From Nemertoderma westbladi (taxonomy: Eukaryota > Xenacoelomorpha > Nemertodermatida > Nemertodermatidae), in the NCBI GenBank assembly GCA_032718475.1, contig JAUCBJ010002115.1, forward strand, positions 39,891 to 103,890: DNA of 64,000 nt, given 5' to 3'. Below the pieces are notes generated by a model, which searched no databases, was not told the origin of the DNA, and was given only the letters and a program-made list of their open reading frames with translations. Below are positions 13,501 through 23,925 of the stretch, piece by piece (position 1 is the first letter of the stretch; the number at the start of each line of letters is the position of its first letter). The position numbers were made by a program, and so were the translations under genes.

Positions 13501-16187
13501 ACACTATAGTCTCCCAGAGGTTAGCTCTCTCATGAACTACATACACCTATAACCGCAATCAACTATTTGCAAGGCTGAACTCTGGACAACCGAACTATAC
13601 AGACAAGGACCATGCGGAGTTCATATCGAACTGTTATAATCTATCAAACACTAGCTTTACCATCAAACACAAACGAATAATAGACTACTACGGAATTTAG
13701 TTGAATACATGGCTTGCCCCTAGGATCTCTGCTTATTTTATTGTTTGATTTGGTGAACTGATGCTATTAACGGTGTTATAATTAACGGCCTAGTTGTGAT
13801 CTGTGATCACAATTTTTACTTCCAATCATATTGTAGTGCAGTTGGATATATATTTTTATCTTTTAAACAGTTTTAATTAATATAAATGCCGGCTAGACTG
13901 GTGTACCCGAATAATAATAATAATTCAAGTATCAGCCTCCATGCACAGTGTATTTTACAACTACTGTATTAGAAAACTGAATATCAAATCAAGCAAGTAA
14001 CCAACCCGATAGCATCCCAAGCAGGAATTTGAAAAGCAAAGCCAAGCAAAATCGCAATGAAAATAAAAAGAAAAGTAAATTTCGCCTTCATTTTCCTCTG
14101 ATACATTATCGGGTGAACAATAAGAAGCAACCGATCTGTGGTAATCACACATAAACTGAATGCGGAAACCTGGAAATAAAATAATTAAATATATAAATCT
14201 AGGTCTAAATTTACAATTTGATGTAACGTTCCATTTAATGTTCCTGGGTGGAATGAATTTTTACGTGACAAATGTAATTTTTTCTCGCGGAGTGTTCAAC
14301 TTGAGGAAATGTGTGGTGATCTTTTTCTCAGAGAATAATTTTTTGGCTATATTTTGGTTGTCAATGGTTAGGTGATCCAACAACATCTGGCATGGCATGT
14401 ATCATTCAGCTGTGCAAACCAAATCATAATAGAAAGCATGGTTAACAATAAACCTTTTAACTTCACCTTCCCACCTTGACACCTTCCCCCATTCCCATCC
14501 ACCTTCACCATTCCCATCTTCTCACCTTCCCATCTTCCCACATTCCCATCCTCTTAACATTCCCAGCTTCACACATTTCCATCCACCTTCCCACGTTTCC
14601 ATCTTCCCACATTCCCATCTTCCTACATTCCCACCCACTTTCCCGCCTTCCCAAAATTCAATCTTCCTACATTCCCACCGTCTTTCCCACATTCCCACCC
14701 ACCTTCCCCATTCCCATCTTCTCACCTTCCCATCTTCTCACATTCCCATCCTCCCACATTCCCAGCTTCCCACATTTCCATCCACCTTCCGACCTTCCCA
14801 AATTTCAATATTCCTACATTCCCACCTTCTTTCCCACATTCACAAGAAACTTACCATATTCCCTCCTTCAAACATACCCATCTTCCTACATTCCCATCTT
14901 CCTACATTCCCATCTTCCTACATTCCCACCACCTTCCCACATTCCCACCCAATTCCGGCCTTCCCACATTCCCACCCACCTTCCCACATTCCCACCCACC
15001 TTCCCACATTCTCATCTTCCTACATTCCCACATTCCCATCCACCTTCCCACATTGCCAACTTCCTACATTTCCATCCACCTTCCCACATTTCCATCCACC
15101 TTCCCATGTTCCAAAATTTCAATCTTCCTACATTCCCAGATTCCCATCCACCTTCCCACATTCACATATTCCCATCTTCCCGCAATTCCGTCCACCTTCC
15201 CACATTCCCATAGTCCTACATTCCCACCTTCCCATCTTCCCACATTCCCATCCATCCACCTTCCCACCCACCCACCCACCTTCTCACTCACCAACCGACC
15301 TACTGATCAACAGACTACCCCCTACTCTTCGCGCAGCACATGAATACCAAAATACCCCCACGTGAACTTTCCTCGATGGTGGACAATTCTAAAGTTGCCT
15401 AATGATAGTGAATGGGCCAAATTCCTTTCCCATGTGATTTTTTTTGCTGGGAATGGGAAACTTCACATGGGCGTATGTGTTAGTAGTAGAGTTGACATCG
15501 ACATCCAGCTGATAAAATAGCTAGTCGGGAAAGGTTGATAAACTTACCATATATGTCATCCATAATAACTGACTGTTCCAAATTAAACTGCAATATAATC
15601 TGCCAGCTACATAACTTGCACCTGAAATAATAGAATAGTAGTAACTATAAATAATATCCTCAGGTACCCTCAGTACCCTCAGGGGTGCAGCCTGGATTTG
15701 ACTGGGCGATGCGATGTGTCAAATGTGTAATGTTGTTATAATTCAGTGCCCCATCACCCCAAATGTTTAATAAAAATTCGTAATGAGATTGCATGAAATT
15801 TGAAACAGTGATAACCTACTTCTTACTGGGTGACTGTAAAAATACGATTTTATTTATATGTATGTAATAAATTTCGCACTACCAAATCACCAGGGCGACA
15901 TATTTTCCAACTTTATATCGCAGTGCGACATTATTTCTCAGTATGTCCCTACGCGATGAATTTACTATGTATTTCCAGTATATCCAGTATGTCATCGCGT
16001 CATTATTAGGTTGATATAGAAAGTTAAGTGCCTAACTACAAATAATTATCCTCAAATAAATAAAATAATATTCGCCATTGTTCATAATTAGCACTTAAAG
16101 CTTTTACGGCATGTTTGCATGTAATCATGTAAGTAATTGAGATGGCACTTACTGTAGATGGCAGATAGAGACAAAGTGTTCCAAACG
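10590..16187 (-). CDS. Rhodopsin-family GPCR, multi-exon, 5' end unresolved
   Basis: Exons assembled by splice sites, frame and motifs: 16153-16187, 15548-15621, 14006-14169, 12215-12372, 11883-11998 and 10590-10727 (stop TAG at 10590-10592). Intron phases agree at every junction, giving about 227 residues from late TM2 to the C-terminus. In order: TM2 end (VWNTLSLSAIY); ECL1 and TM3 start (AGRLYCSLIWN); TM3 end with TDRLLLIVHP, a DRY variant reading DRL; TM4; an ECL2 Cys (DDDYKC); TM5 with a Pro; TM6 with FFGICWIP (intact CWxP); TM7 with FCNPIIY (intact NPxxY); and a short tail KSFQNRAKKIFSRIN. It is a plasma-membrane seven-helix receptor; the ligand cannot be assigned. The donor at 14006 is weak (GTTGGT). 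Exons with TM1 and early TM2 lie above 16.2 kb; see the candidates at 18.74 and 20.63 kb. Introns contain LINE debris, but the coding exons look intact. Confidence 0.82.
10880..11695 (+). mobile_element. RTE-B fragment (RT palm to thumb), decayed
   Basis: Plus-strand peptides in shifted frames resemble the RT region of the element at 51.4-53.5 kb: DGVMVTPPTG, CSLEQVASSVGLFINSKKTK, PEHVDDFCYM then a stop, and TAEDTKSLDDTFTKMLRRV. Frameshifts and stops break the frame repeatedly. It sits antisense in the last intron of the GPCR. Confidence 0.8.
12540..12910 (+). mobile_element. Non-LTR retrotransposon RT C-terminal fragment
   Basis: A 120-residue open frame reads VKYLGIQIDQKLSWKTHI followed by LHYFSLVHPYINYGLIIWGN, the pattern just downstream of the RT palm in Jockey/CR1-like LINEs. 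It stops at 12908 and lacks the catalytic palm. It lies antisense in the GPCR, just upstream (on the gene strand) of the TM5 exon. Confidence 0.8.
12925..13930 (+). mobile_element. LINE 3' end with (AAT)n tail
   Basis: An open frame at 12935-13552 encodes a LINE RT thumb/C-terminal region (NHIKFLGFKISPTGKH, LWRSLALPSILYKTTYHFGA). Decayed coding and a 3' UTR follow, ending in an AATAATAATAATAAT tail near 13909-13925. It belongs to a different family from the fragment just upstream; the abrupt switch at about 12,910-12,935 suggests one inserted next to or into the other. It lies in a GPCR intron in antisense. Confidence 0.8.
14461..15300. repeat. Polypyrimidine minisatellite (CCTTCCCACATT)n
   Basis: About 840 bp of nearly pure C/T on the plus strand apart from regular A's, built from short units such as CTTCCCACATTCCCATC and CTTCCTACATTCCCACC. 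It lies in the GPCR intron between exons 15548-15621 and 14006-14169, so the transcript would carry a purine-rich tract. Open frames on both strands here are low-complexity artefacts. Confidence 0.93.
15690..15860. repeat. Dispersed repeat, copy 1
   Basis: The stretch with AATTCAGTG, the CCCATCACCCC region, TAATGAGATTGCA, AATTTG then ACAG, and ACTGGGTGA resembles 19470-19600 in order and spacing. It looks like two diverged copies of one non-coding interspersed repeat; I do not recognise the family. Confidence 0.55.
15861..16152. other. GPCR intron, nothing else recognised
   Basis: AT-rich DNA between GPCR exons 16153-16187 and 15548-15621, to the right of the dispersed repeat. No further coding segment or repeat stood out. 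Confidence 0.45.
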
Positions 16188-16470
16188 CTGTAAGGAATAG
16201 AGAAAGTGGGTGAAATCATGTAAGGGTTATTATACCAACAGTATTAGAAGAGTAGGCTAGCAGCAGCAGGTGACATTAGCCTAGTCAGTAGGCCTATAAT
16301 AGAACATTGTGTTATGGTTTATACAGGGTTGCATGCTTATGGTAAAACGATTGGAACATTGACTACTAGTGTCTAGGGATACATTCCTTTTTACACAGAG
16401 TTCAAGTGTTAGACTGTAGGTTTACTTAGGTCTGCTATTCGTGTGTAGCCAACTGAACTAGCGCGCCAAC

Positions 16471-17415
16471 GAGTAGCTCGTACAATAGGAAGTAAATGGA
16501 TGTCTGCTGGCCGACCTCATGGTACTTGATATGTCTCGACGCGCTCGTACAATAAGAAGTAAACGGATGCCTGCTGGCCGACCTCATGGTACTTGATATG
16601 TCTCGACGCGCTCGTACAATAGGAAGTAAACGGATGTCTGCTGGCCGACCTCATGGTACTTGATAGGAAGTAAACGGATGTCTGCTGGCCGACCTCATGG
16701 TACTTGATATGTCTCGACGCGCTCGTACAATAGGAAGTAAATGGATGTCTGCTGGCCGACCTCATGGTACTTGATAGGAAGTAAACGGATGTCTGCTGGC
16801 CGACCTCATGGTACTTGATAGGAAGTAAACGGATGTCTGCTGGCCGACCTCATGGTACTTGATATGTCTCGACGCGCTCGTACAATAGGAAGTAAACGGA
16901 TGTCTGCTGGCCGACCTCATCGTACTTGATTGTCTCGACGCGCTCGTACAATAGGAAGTAAACGGATGTCTGCTGGCCGACCTCATGGTACTTGATATGT
17001 CTCGACGCGCTCGTACAATAGGAAGTAAACGGATGTCTGCTGGCCGACCTCATGGTACTTGATATGTCTCGACGCGCTCGTACAATAGGAAGTAAATGGA
17101 TGTCTGCTGGCCGACCTCATGGTACTTGATATGTCTCGACGCGCTCGTACAATAGGAAGTAAACGGATGTCTGCTGGCCGACCTCATGGTACTTGATATG
17201 TCTCGACACGCTCGTACAATAGGAAGTAAACGGATGTCTGCTGGCCGACCTCATGGTACTTGATATGTCTCGACGCGCTCGTACAATAGGAAGTAAACGG
17301 ATGTCTGCTGGCCGACCTCATGGTACTTGATATGTCTCGACGCGCTCGTACAATAGGAAGTAAACGGATGTCTGCTGGCCGACCTCATGGTACTTGATAT
17401 GTCTCGACGCGCTCA
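16471..17415. repeat. 67-bp minisatellite
   Basis: Tandem 67-bp units containing TCGTACAATAGGAAGTAAAC, GGATGTCTGCTGGCCGACCT and CATGGTACTTGATATGTC. Several units are short (about 43 bp) because the TATGTCTCGACGCGCTCGTA part is missing, so CTTGAT runs directly into AGGAAGTAAAC. The array is about 280 bp upstream, on the gene strand, of the 35-nt GPCR exon. Minus-strand frames across it are repeat artefacts. Confidence 0.95.
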
Positions 17416-17639
17416 AATGCGCCGTAGAAACCTGTCGATAAACATAAATGCAAATCGAGTAAATGTTAAACATCATTTGCAAAATTTAAGAGTTTATTGA
17501 GTGAGAGTTTATTTCATTGGAGCATTTATGTTTACAAATTGTGAAATGCTTTTAAATATGAACATCAAATGAAAAAATATCAATATTAAATACTATCAAT
17601 AAAGCTAGCTACTATATTACTACAATTTTCTAATGTAAT

Positions 17640-18715
17640 TGTTCAACTTCGGGGTATTTTGCAAGGGGATTCTTTGTCACCTTCTTCCTTCCTGATGTTT
17701 ATTGCGGACCTGGCACAAGTTCTCCAACAAATTGCTTCTACCATAAGTTCATATTTATTGATGACGACCTAGTTATATACTCGCTAAAGAACAGTGATAT
17801 CCAAAACGCACTAAACGAACTCTACAAATGGTCCATTAAAAACTTGATGGAATTAAATATGGGGAAAACCAAAATAATTAAATTTAGGAAAGGCGGTCGA
17901 ACATCCAGGGCAGATGTCTTCTACTACAACGGCGTCCAAGTACCGTTATGCAACGAATACGAGTACATAGGGGTCACCCTACAACCATCGTTATCATTCT
18001 CACGACACATAAACCAGAAGAAAAGGAAAGCTTTCTCAGCAATAGGATGCCTAAAAGATCTTCACGATGTTTCTATTAACACTGGCCTAACTATCTTCCA
18101 AATGAAAATAGACCCTATGGTTAATTATGCCTTCACAGAGATCGCCAAATTCTTTACTCTCGCGGACCTTACACAAATTGATATCAAATCAACTTATGTG
18201 AAACATCTTCTTGGTTTGCCAAAAAATGCCTCTTCCACCGTGGCCCTGAAAATGATTCCAACGAACACATACATAGAAGATTTATCACTGCGTTATCCTT
18301 CAATGTTTGAACCTACTGTTCTAGAACAATATCAACTACATCGCCAGACAAAAGAAAGCTTATTTGTTGCAGAAAATTATTCTGAAGGCCCTGCATTTAC
18401 AACATCACAGTGGCGCTCTCCCGGCCAAAAGAATCGATACCTCATAACTCGAGTAACTGTCCATGGTTTCCATTGGAAAATATTCCGAAATAAAACCCCC
18501 TTTCACGAACTTGGGGATGCCTGCACCTGTATTTATTGCGGGGGTCCTGCTTCCGACCGGCTCCATGCTATTAGATGTGCGAGTTTCCCTCACCTATCCC
18601 TTCTATGAAGCCTCTAGTTATGTCTTCGGATTATTCCCTTTCAGTATTATTTTTTACCTATTATATTTTAAATTATTTTAATTTCGTATTTTAAATTACA
18701 CTGTATATATCCTAG
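17640..18715 (+). mobile_element. LINE fragment with RT palm and CCHC-like C-terminus
   Basis: The plus strand encodes LRGILQGDSLSPSSFLMFIA, then after a frameshift FIDDDLVIYSLKNS (the catalytic YxDD-type box), then an uninterrupted frame 17844-18608. That frame reads MELNMGKTKIIKFRKGGRTS, CNEYEYIGVTLQPSLSFSRH, and near the end CTCIYCGGPASDRLHAIRC, a C-x2-C-x8-H-x3-C knuckle typical of LINE C-termini. The 5' part of the RT, the endonuclease and ORF1 are absent. Confidence 0.85.
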
Positions 18716-18739
18716 AAAGTGTGTTGAAATAATGCTTAC

Positions 18740-18780
18740 AGGCAGAGGCAGTGGACAGAAAGAGACAAGCAGTATGATTC
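18740..18780 (-). other. Tentative GPCR TM2 exon
   Basis: On the minus strand a frame reading SYCLSLSVHCLCL ends at a good donor (CTGCCT then GTAAGC, last exon base 18740). Its phase (2) fits the first base of the 35-nt exon at 16153-16187. The joined peptide resembles the classical TM2 pattern (LSLSVADL...), but with His-Cys in place of the usual Ala-Asp, so the conserved TM2 Asp would be missing. The acceptor is not clear; the upstream boundary given is a guess. Confidence 0.35.
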
Positions 18781-19460
18781 TACAGACTCTGAGCTTTCAC
18801 AATCATATTTTGGGTTTTGAAAAACATTATTTTTTACAAAAATTGACTCATGTTGGCCACTTTTCCGTATATCGCCCCGATAGTTAGATAAGTATAGACA
18901 TTATTACACATTACATCATTACTTATTACAAGGCAATTGGTAGGCTATATTGTATAAAGTGTAATGGCACACGACAGGGTGTGTCATTATAATCACGTTA
19001 TAATCACGTATATTGTTAATATACCGTTGTTTTATCCATTATATTTCCTTATAAGGCCATACATAACGCTCCATTAGTTTTCCGTTGTTACGCATTTCTA
19101 GTACAGTTTCTCATTATATGCCTGGATGGGCAAAAATGTAATAGGAATAGGAACAGCAAGACATCATCATGTTACTTAGAAGTGGTGAAACAAATCATTT
19201 ACTCAAGAAGACATGTGCCACTGTCCCGCAGTGTATGAGGTCATTTCTCATCCCCAATGGCGGCCAGTTTGAGTGACGTTACTGTTAATTAATATGTAAA
19301 ATGGGAGTACTTCCTGATATCTACTGTGGCGCAAAAAGCTAATGACATCCGCAGATAGTTATAAGATTGCCGGGAATGTTTAATTTATTAGCTGTTTGTT
19401 TCCAAGGCAGCATTTATTCAAATAAACCCAATAAACGCCCCCGACTATCCAATTACACCA
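18781..19460. other. No gene recognised
   Basis: AT-rich sequence, presumably part of a GPCR intron if the gene extends this far. No convincing splice-flanked coding segment. Confidence 0.4.
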
Positions 19461-19610
19461 TGTCCCAGAATATAGTGTCGTAATTCAGTGACACTCCCCC
19501 TCACCAATTTTTCTACAAATCTTAATGAGATTGCAAGGAATTTGGAACAGAGTTAGTTTCACCTCCCGACCACTACTGACTGGGTGAGCCAGATTTTTAT
19601 TTTTGCTTTC
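19461..19610. repeat. Dispersed repeat, copy 2
   Basis: Similar in order to 15690-15860: AATTCAGTGACACTCCCCCT, then TTAATGAGATTGCA, then GAATTTGGAACAG, then ACTGGGTGA. Diverged. Confidence 0.5.
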
Positions 19611-19929
19611 AATCTTTAGCTACAAGCGTTTAAAAAAGTGTCTCTCAGCGATATTACACCAGTTACACCGCAGTTATTCTTCTACCTTATAGCTGTTTGT
19701 TGGTACCAATGGAAAGCTGGTCATGCTAGGCTGAAGGTTTTCATTACAGATATTTCTAAAATGATTTTATACAAGCCCACTAGCGGTGGACATGAGAACT
19801 GCCGCGGGATTACTGTCCCAACAAAGACGCAGCCTGTTGATGGTCTACAGAGAATGTTAGGGAAAGAGGACAGCGTTGCATGATACTTTATGTGGTGAAG
19901 ACAGAAGCAAAGCAAAAAAGTGGGTTTTC

Positions 19930-20165
19930 ATTATCGTGCATACACTGCTGTCGAACGGTGATCACAACCTGACCGTACAGTGTGGGGTACCTCGCCTGAA
20001 AGCGACCCTCCGGCAACCGTACAATACAGTCTATTGCCGTACGGCATTCCAAACATACCGTACGGGCGCCTGACGGCTGCTGTATAGACAAATATCACAA
20101 CTTCTTACCGTACGGTCAACGTACGGCTGTCGTACGACCGAGTATAAACGGACCTTAAAGAACTG
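19930..20165. repeat. Cluster of CGTACGG palindromic motifs
   Basis: Within about 200 bp there are at least eight matches to CCGTAC, GTACGG or CCGTACGG (for example ACCGTACAGTG, CCGTACGGCATTCC, TACCGTACGGGCGCC, TACCGTACGGTCAACGTACG). The pattern looks like the end of a non-autonomous DNA transposon or a regulatory repeat, but I could not delimit it. Confidence 0.55.
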
Positions 20166-20870
20166 CAGATGCAGAATTGCAATACTACGGTCTAATACGA
20201 TTCTTCCAAGTGTCGGCTTGAACTGATTAAAAGCAAAGAAATCTGAGGACAATTAATGTTTATTGTCTCTAGCGGTAGAATATTTAACTGTGGTGCCTGT
20301 CTCTAGAAAATCTCCACTTTTGGTCTTATTGATCCCTAACCGACAGCATTAAATCCGACAAAGATATTAGCATGTCAAAATCGTAACAACAACAACGACA
20401 ACAACTATTTGCAAAAATTGACCCACCCCCATAACAGTGTCACCGCCAACTTCGTGGCTAGCCCCACAGCTACAGTTATATTGTCGGTTGATTTTGACTA
20501 CCGGGCTTTTCATAAAGTGAAAGAAAAATGGCAACCTGCCCATGTGTAGTATACCAGACTTTCTGCAGATATTTTTCACATTGCAGTTACCCCCATCCCA
20601 TGTGAAGAATACCATGTCTCACTAAAACCCATGTCACAGAAGGGCTGAAACTAACCAAAACAAGTAAGTAAGAAAATTCTTCATATATAAAATTTGACCG
20701 AAAAGTGAAAACCTGGTATTCTGCGCATGGACGGCTATTGCTATACCGGTACAATTCAAAACCCAGAACAATCCAAAATACAAAAGTTGCATAACTACCA
20801 GAAGAATTGTCAGTGAGTGTTTAATACCATTCATTCCCAATAAATAGCTAAAATAAAGACGCTATCCTCT
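20166..20870. other. No gene assigned; hydrophobic minus-strand frame
   Basis: The minus frame 20634-20840 encodes a hydrophobic stretch (LLVVMQLLYFGLFWVLN, then GIAIAVHAQNT) that superficially resembles a GPCR TM1. There is no good splice donor after it and the expected Gly-Asn pair is absent, so it is not annotated as an exon. Confidence 0.3.
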
Positions 20871-20980
20871 GCAGAATTTAATGTTTTTTTTATTAACAAT
20901 TAGGCCATTCAGTTTACAATAATCGGCAAAATGATCCAAAGCTTCACGAAAGGGGTCAATTAATTTCCATATAGTCTAAT
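20871..20980 (-). mobile_element. Short LINE RT fragment
   Basis: The minus strand reads LIDPFREALDHFADYCKLNG followed by LIVNKKNIKF, matching the RT segment just after the catalytic Asp pair (the helix ending in ...GLxxNxxKTK). Only about 100 bp is recognisable. Confidence 0.6.
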
Positions 20981-21399
20981 AAACTGTGTTCGTTGGTGTT
21001 TTACTCGGCCACTACCGACGGCTGTGAATCGTTCTGCCGTCCAAATAACGACGACATTTCCTTATACTACATGACCAACCAAAGTCAGGGGTTCTATTTA
21101 TTGCAAACTTTGCTGTGGTATCAACAACAAGGATAGTAGCTGTAGATAACCAGACAAATGCTACAGTGGCGACGCCTAGAACGGAATAAACGGAACGAAT
21201 AAATTATACATGTTTCCCAAATGTTGGAGATTTGGGACCTGAGATGGACATCACTCACTCCTACAGTTGCCATGCACTGGCTCACTTTTCATCTGGGTTA
21301 AATATACGTTAAACTTTATTCAATTTGTTCTACGTTTCTTCTATACGTTTCTTGTTGTCCATTTCTATACTCGCGTATTAAAAAATAATTTAGAACACT

Positions 21400-21454
21400 G
21401 GGAAGGAGCAGAGCAGGTTACAGATGATGTGTTTTGTAACCAAAACAATAAACT
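21400..21454 (+). repeat. Core-repeat copy 3
   Basis: Reads GGAAGGAGCAG, GAGCAGGTTACAGATG and GTAACCAAAACAATAAAC, matching the conserved core seen at seven other places. No inverted arms recognised. Confidence 0.75.
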
Positions 21455-21929
21455 AAACTAAATTCCGCATGTGCCTAATTTGCACTAGACAACTTTTTTT
21501 CTCTTGCGATCAACTTGCACCACAATCTAATAACGATTACCATGGGAACACCGCGAAAATGTAAATAAATTGAGAGGCACCAACACATAAATAGTGAGTC
21601 GAAACTATCTCTGGATTCAATTTTCCAACAATCTCAATTGCTCCTAAAAGCTCCCAAATTAGAATAATACTTTAATATTATATATATAATAATATAATAT
21701 ATTAATAATAATATATTTAGGATAAACATTTAGTAGATACCACACAATCACATCCTATGTAAACCAAATAGATGTATGAGAGAACACGGTCCGGTCACGT
21801 AATCAAACTCTGACCGAGTGCCACTCTACCTCCCTAACTACCATCTTTATCCTTAAGGAAATAAACATTAAACTAGGATCCGCCCATCTCTAGCGGGACT
21901 CGTTTCGTTGTAGTGTCCCTATTAATTAT

Positions 21930-22275
21930 TCCGACAGCAGGAAGCACTCACTCAATGCCACGCGTTGCTAACACAAAGGAGATCACGTTTTTATACCCCA
22001 CCGGCCAATTAATATCGCAGTTGGTTGCGGAATACAAATGTTGAGAATGGAAGATTAAAGATGAAGGCGGACACGTACCTACGTTGTACCGGAAATAAAG
22101 CTATAAATATAATAGATCGGGAAACCAATGACACAATAATTAACATTGAATATTTTATGGCCTATGTGTATCGGCAAATGAAATAAATAATTAAAGATTT
22201 TGATGTCGGAGATTGTTTCGTGCGCGCTTCGTATCTACGTCAGGGGCTTCTCGTATCCGACGAGGTACATTAGCT
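21930..22275 (+). pseudogene. Coding-like remnant, unassigned
   Basis: Several plus-strand frames follow on with few stops and non-repetitive composition: MPRVANTKEITFLYPTGQLI from 21955, MKADTYLRCTGNKAINIIDR from 22061 to a stop at about 22184, and FDVGDCFVRASYLRQGLL around 22203-22255. I do not recognise the protein. It may be a decayed gene, a transposon ORF, or chance. Confidence 0.3.
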
Positions 22276-22629
22276 GAAATTATATGACGCTATTTGTCCC
22301 GAAAGGACAATTTATACATTAATTTTCTTTTTAATATTAAGGACTTCTAATACGCCCTTAAAGCGTCAAACTAATACATCTATCTAATACACTAAAGCAT
22401 CAACTCTGGATTGCGGCTGCCAAATAACTGCGACACCATTATTGTAATTTTCATCTGGTATGCACAAATTATGTGCTTTAACTAACGTACTGCATATAAG
22501 TTTTACTTGGAAAAATGTTGTATTAAGGGGGGGGGGGGGGGGGGGGGGGGGCACATCCCCTGTCTTTTTTTCTTGTCTTCTTTACAGTTTGTTGGGTTTT
22601 CCGATGTAACATTTTATGGTGATTCCGAG

Positions 22630-23612
22630 TCAGAAATCAGTTTTTTGATAAGTTGTTTCGTTCTCGAGTTATGGCAACATTTGTAATTTTCACGCAAAAT
22701 TTGAAAAGTTTTAATTTTAGTGCAGCACCACTTTTGACTCCAAAAAAAGACCATAAAGCACCCGAAATTTTCGGTTTAATTCCCTATTTTCGGAATCAGC
22801 GCCAAAAACTACCGAATGGGTATCAAAACCATATAAGATCATTTTTTTTTAATTTGATTTTTTCACTTTTTGTGGATATTTGGTCGGTTGTGATCAGGGG
22901 AAAACTTTAATGTCATTTTTCTCGCGTTGGCTTTTTTGGGACACTTAATCTGTCTACTTTTTAACTACTCAACAACCGATTTTCATTCTGTTTGCTGAAT
23001 TATGTCCAGTAATATTCCGCGCAAAAACTATGTTGACAGAATTTTTAAATATTGTTTAAAAAAAGGTACGGCATTTTTCGTTTCAAAAGTACCCAAAAAT
23101 AAAAAAAATCTAAATTTTCGCTATTTATTATTTAGAAAATTACATAACGTTTTTTGAAACAAAATTTAAAAATGTTGTCAACACAATTTTTGCACGGTAT
23201 AATTCATAATAGGAATATTACATAATTCTTCATTTCAATTTTCAAAACAGAAGGAAAATCGGTTGAGTAGGTAAAAAATAGACAGTGAAAGTGTCCCAAA
23301 AAAGGAAACGTGAGAAAAATTACATTAAAATTTTATCTTGATTACAAGTACAACAGACCAAACATGCACCAAATGTGAACATTTTTCAATTTTTTTCAAA
23401 AATTATCTTCTTAAATCATGGTTTTGATATTTATTGGCGCATATTCCGAAAATTGCAAAATATGACGACATTTATACTTTTTGGTCTCAAAGTGGTGCTG
23501 TGCTGCACCAAATTTACAAATTTTCCAATTTTGAGTGAAAATTACACATGTTTCCATAACTCGAGAACGAAAAAACTTATCGAAAAACAGATATCATATT
23601 AGTAATAACCAT
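22630..23612. mobile_element. Foldback element with ~480-bp inverted arms
   Basis: The left arm begins near 22636 (GTTTTTTGATAAGTTGTTTC, GTTCTCGAGTTATGG) and is mirrored at the right end (CCATAACTCGAGAACG, AAAAACTTATCGAAAAAC ending about 23589). Inner segments also mirror each other: GTGCAGCACCACTTT with AAAGTGGTGCTGTGCTGCAC, and TTTTTGGGACACTTAATCTG with CAGTGAAAGTGTCCCAAAAA. The axis is near 23110. No transposase is encoded. It is a long-inverted-repeat (foldback/MITE-like) element; target-site duplications were not resolved. A 25-base G-run (22527-22551) precedes it. Confidence 0.85.
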
Positions 23613-23844
23613 AAAATTGTACAACGTAGTGCAGTTGCACCAAGAAAATTAAATGTTGTAAATTATTATTATATCGATGGTAACATTTTATCAAAGTTAT
23701 TAAATATATTAATTAATACCAATCATTACATATCCTGACCCTACCGCCCCTTAACTCCTTCAACACAGTCACTTAAAAGAGATCGTCACAGGATCAAGTA
23801 ATGTTCCACCATGCAACTGTAATGGGAGAGAAAGGGTCAGAGGC

Positions 23845-23925
23845 AAGTGGCTGAACTGGTTAGCCCTACTGATGAGGCCTGATAGGCCGAAACGGACGCA
23901 TAGCGCTGGTTCAACCCACGGTGAC
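23845..23925 (+). ncRNA. Hammerhead ribozyme-like core
   Basis: The plus strand contains CTGATGA, then GGCC-TGATA-GGCC (a 4-bp stem II with a 5-nt loop), then GAAAC. These are the two invariant hammerhead core strands with perfect spacing. A short imperfect stem III can be drawn from CGGACGC and GCGCTGG across an ATA loop. I could not draw a convincing stem I or a clean NUH cleavage site, so cleavage competence is doubtful. Hammerheads of this kind occur in Penelope-like elements and other retroelements; a Penelope-like element lies at 41.7-42.8 kb of this window. Confidence 0.6.

Noticed and set aside
14476-15343. Ser/Pro/His-rich 245-codon ORF
   Set aside because: It is a translation of the polypyrimidine minisatellite inside a GPCR intron.
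16517-17053. Repeated SRHPFTSYCTSASRH-type peptide gene
   Set aside because: It is a translation of the 67-bp minisatellite; units of differing length break the frame.
19330-19380. Minus-strand GNLITI peptide as GPCR TM1
   Set aside because: The preceding residues are not hydrophobic and a stop follows after four codons.
20634-20840. Firm annotation as the first exon of the GPCR
   Set aside because: It is hydrophobic but lacks the TM1 Gly-Asn signature and a good splice donor in phase.
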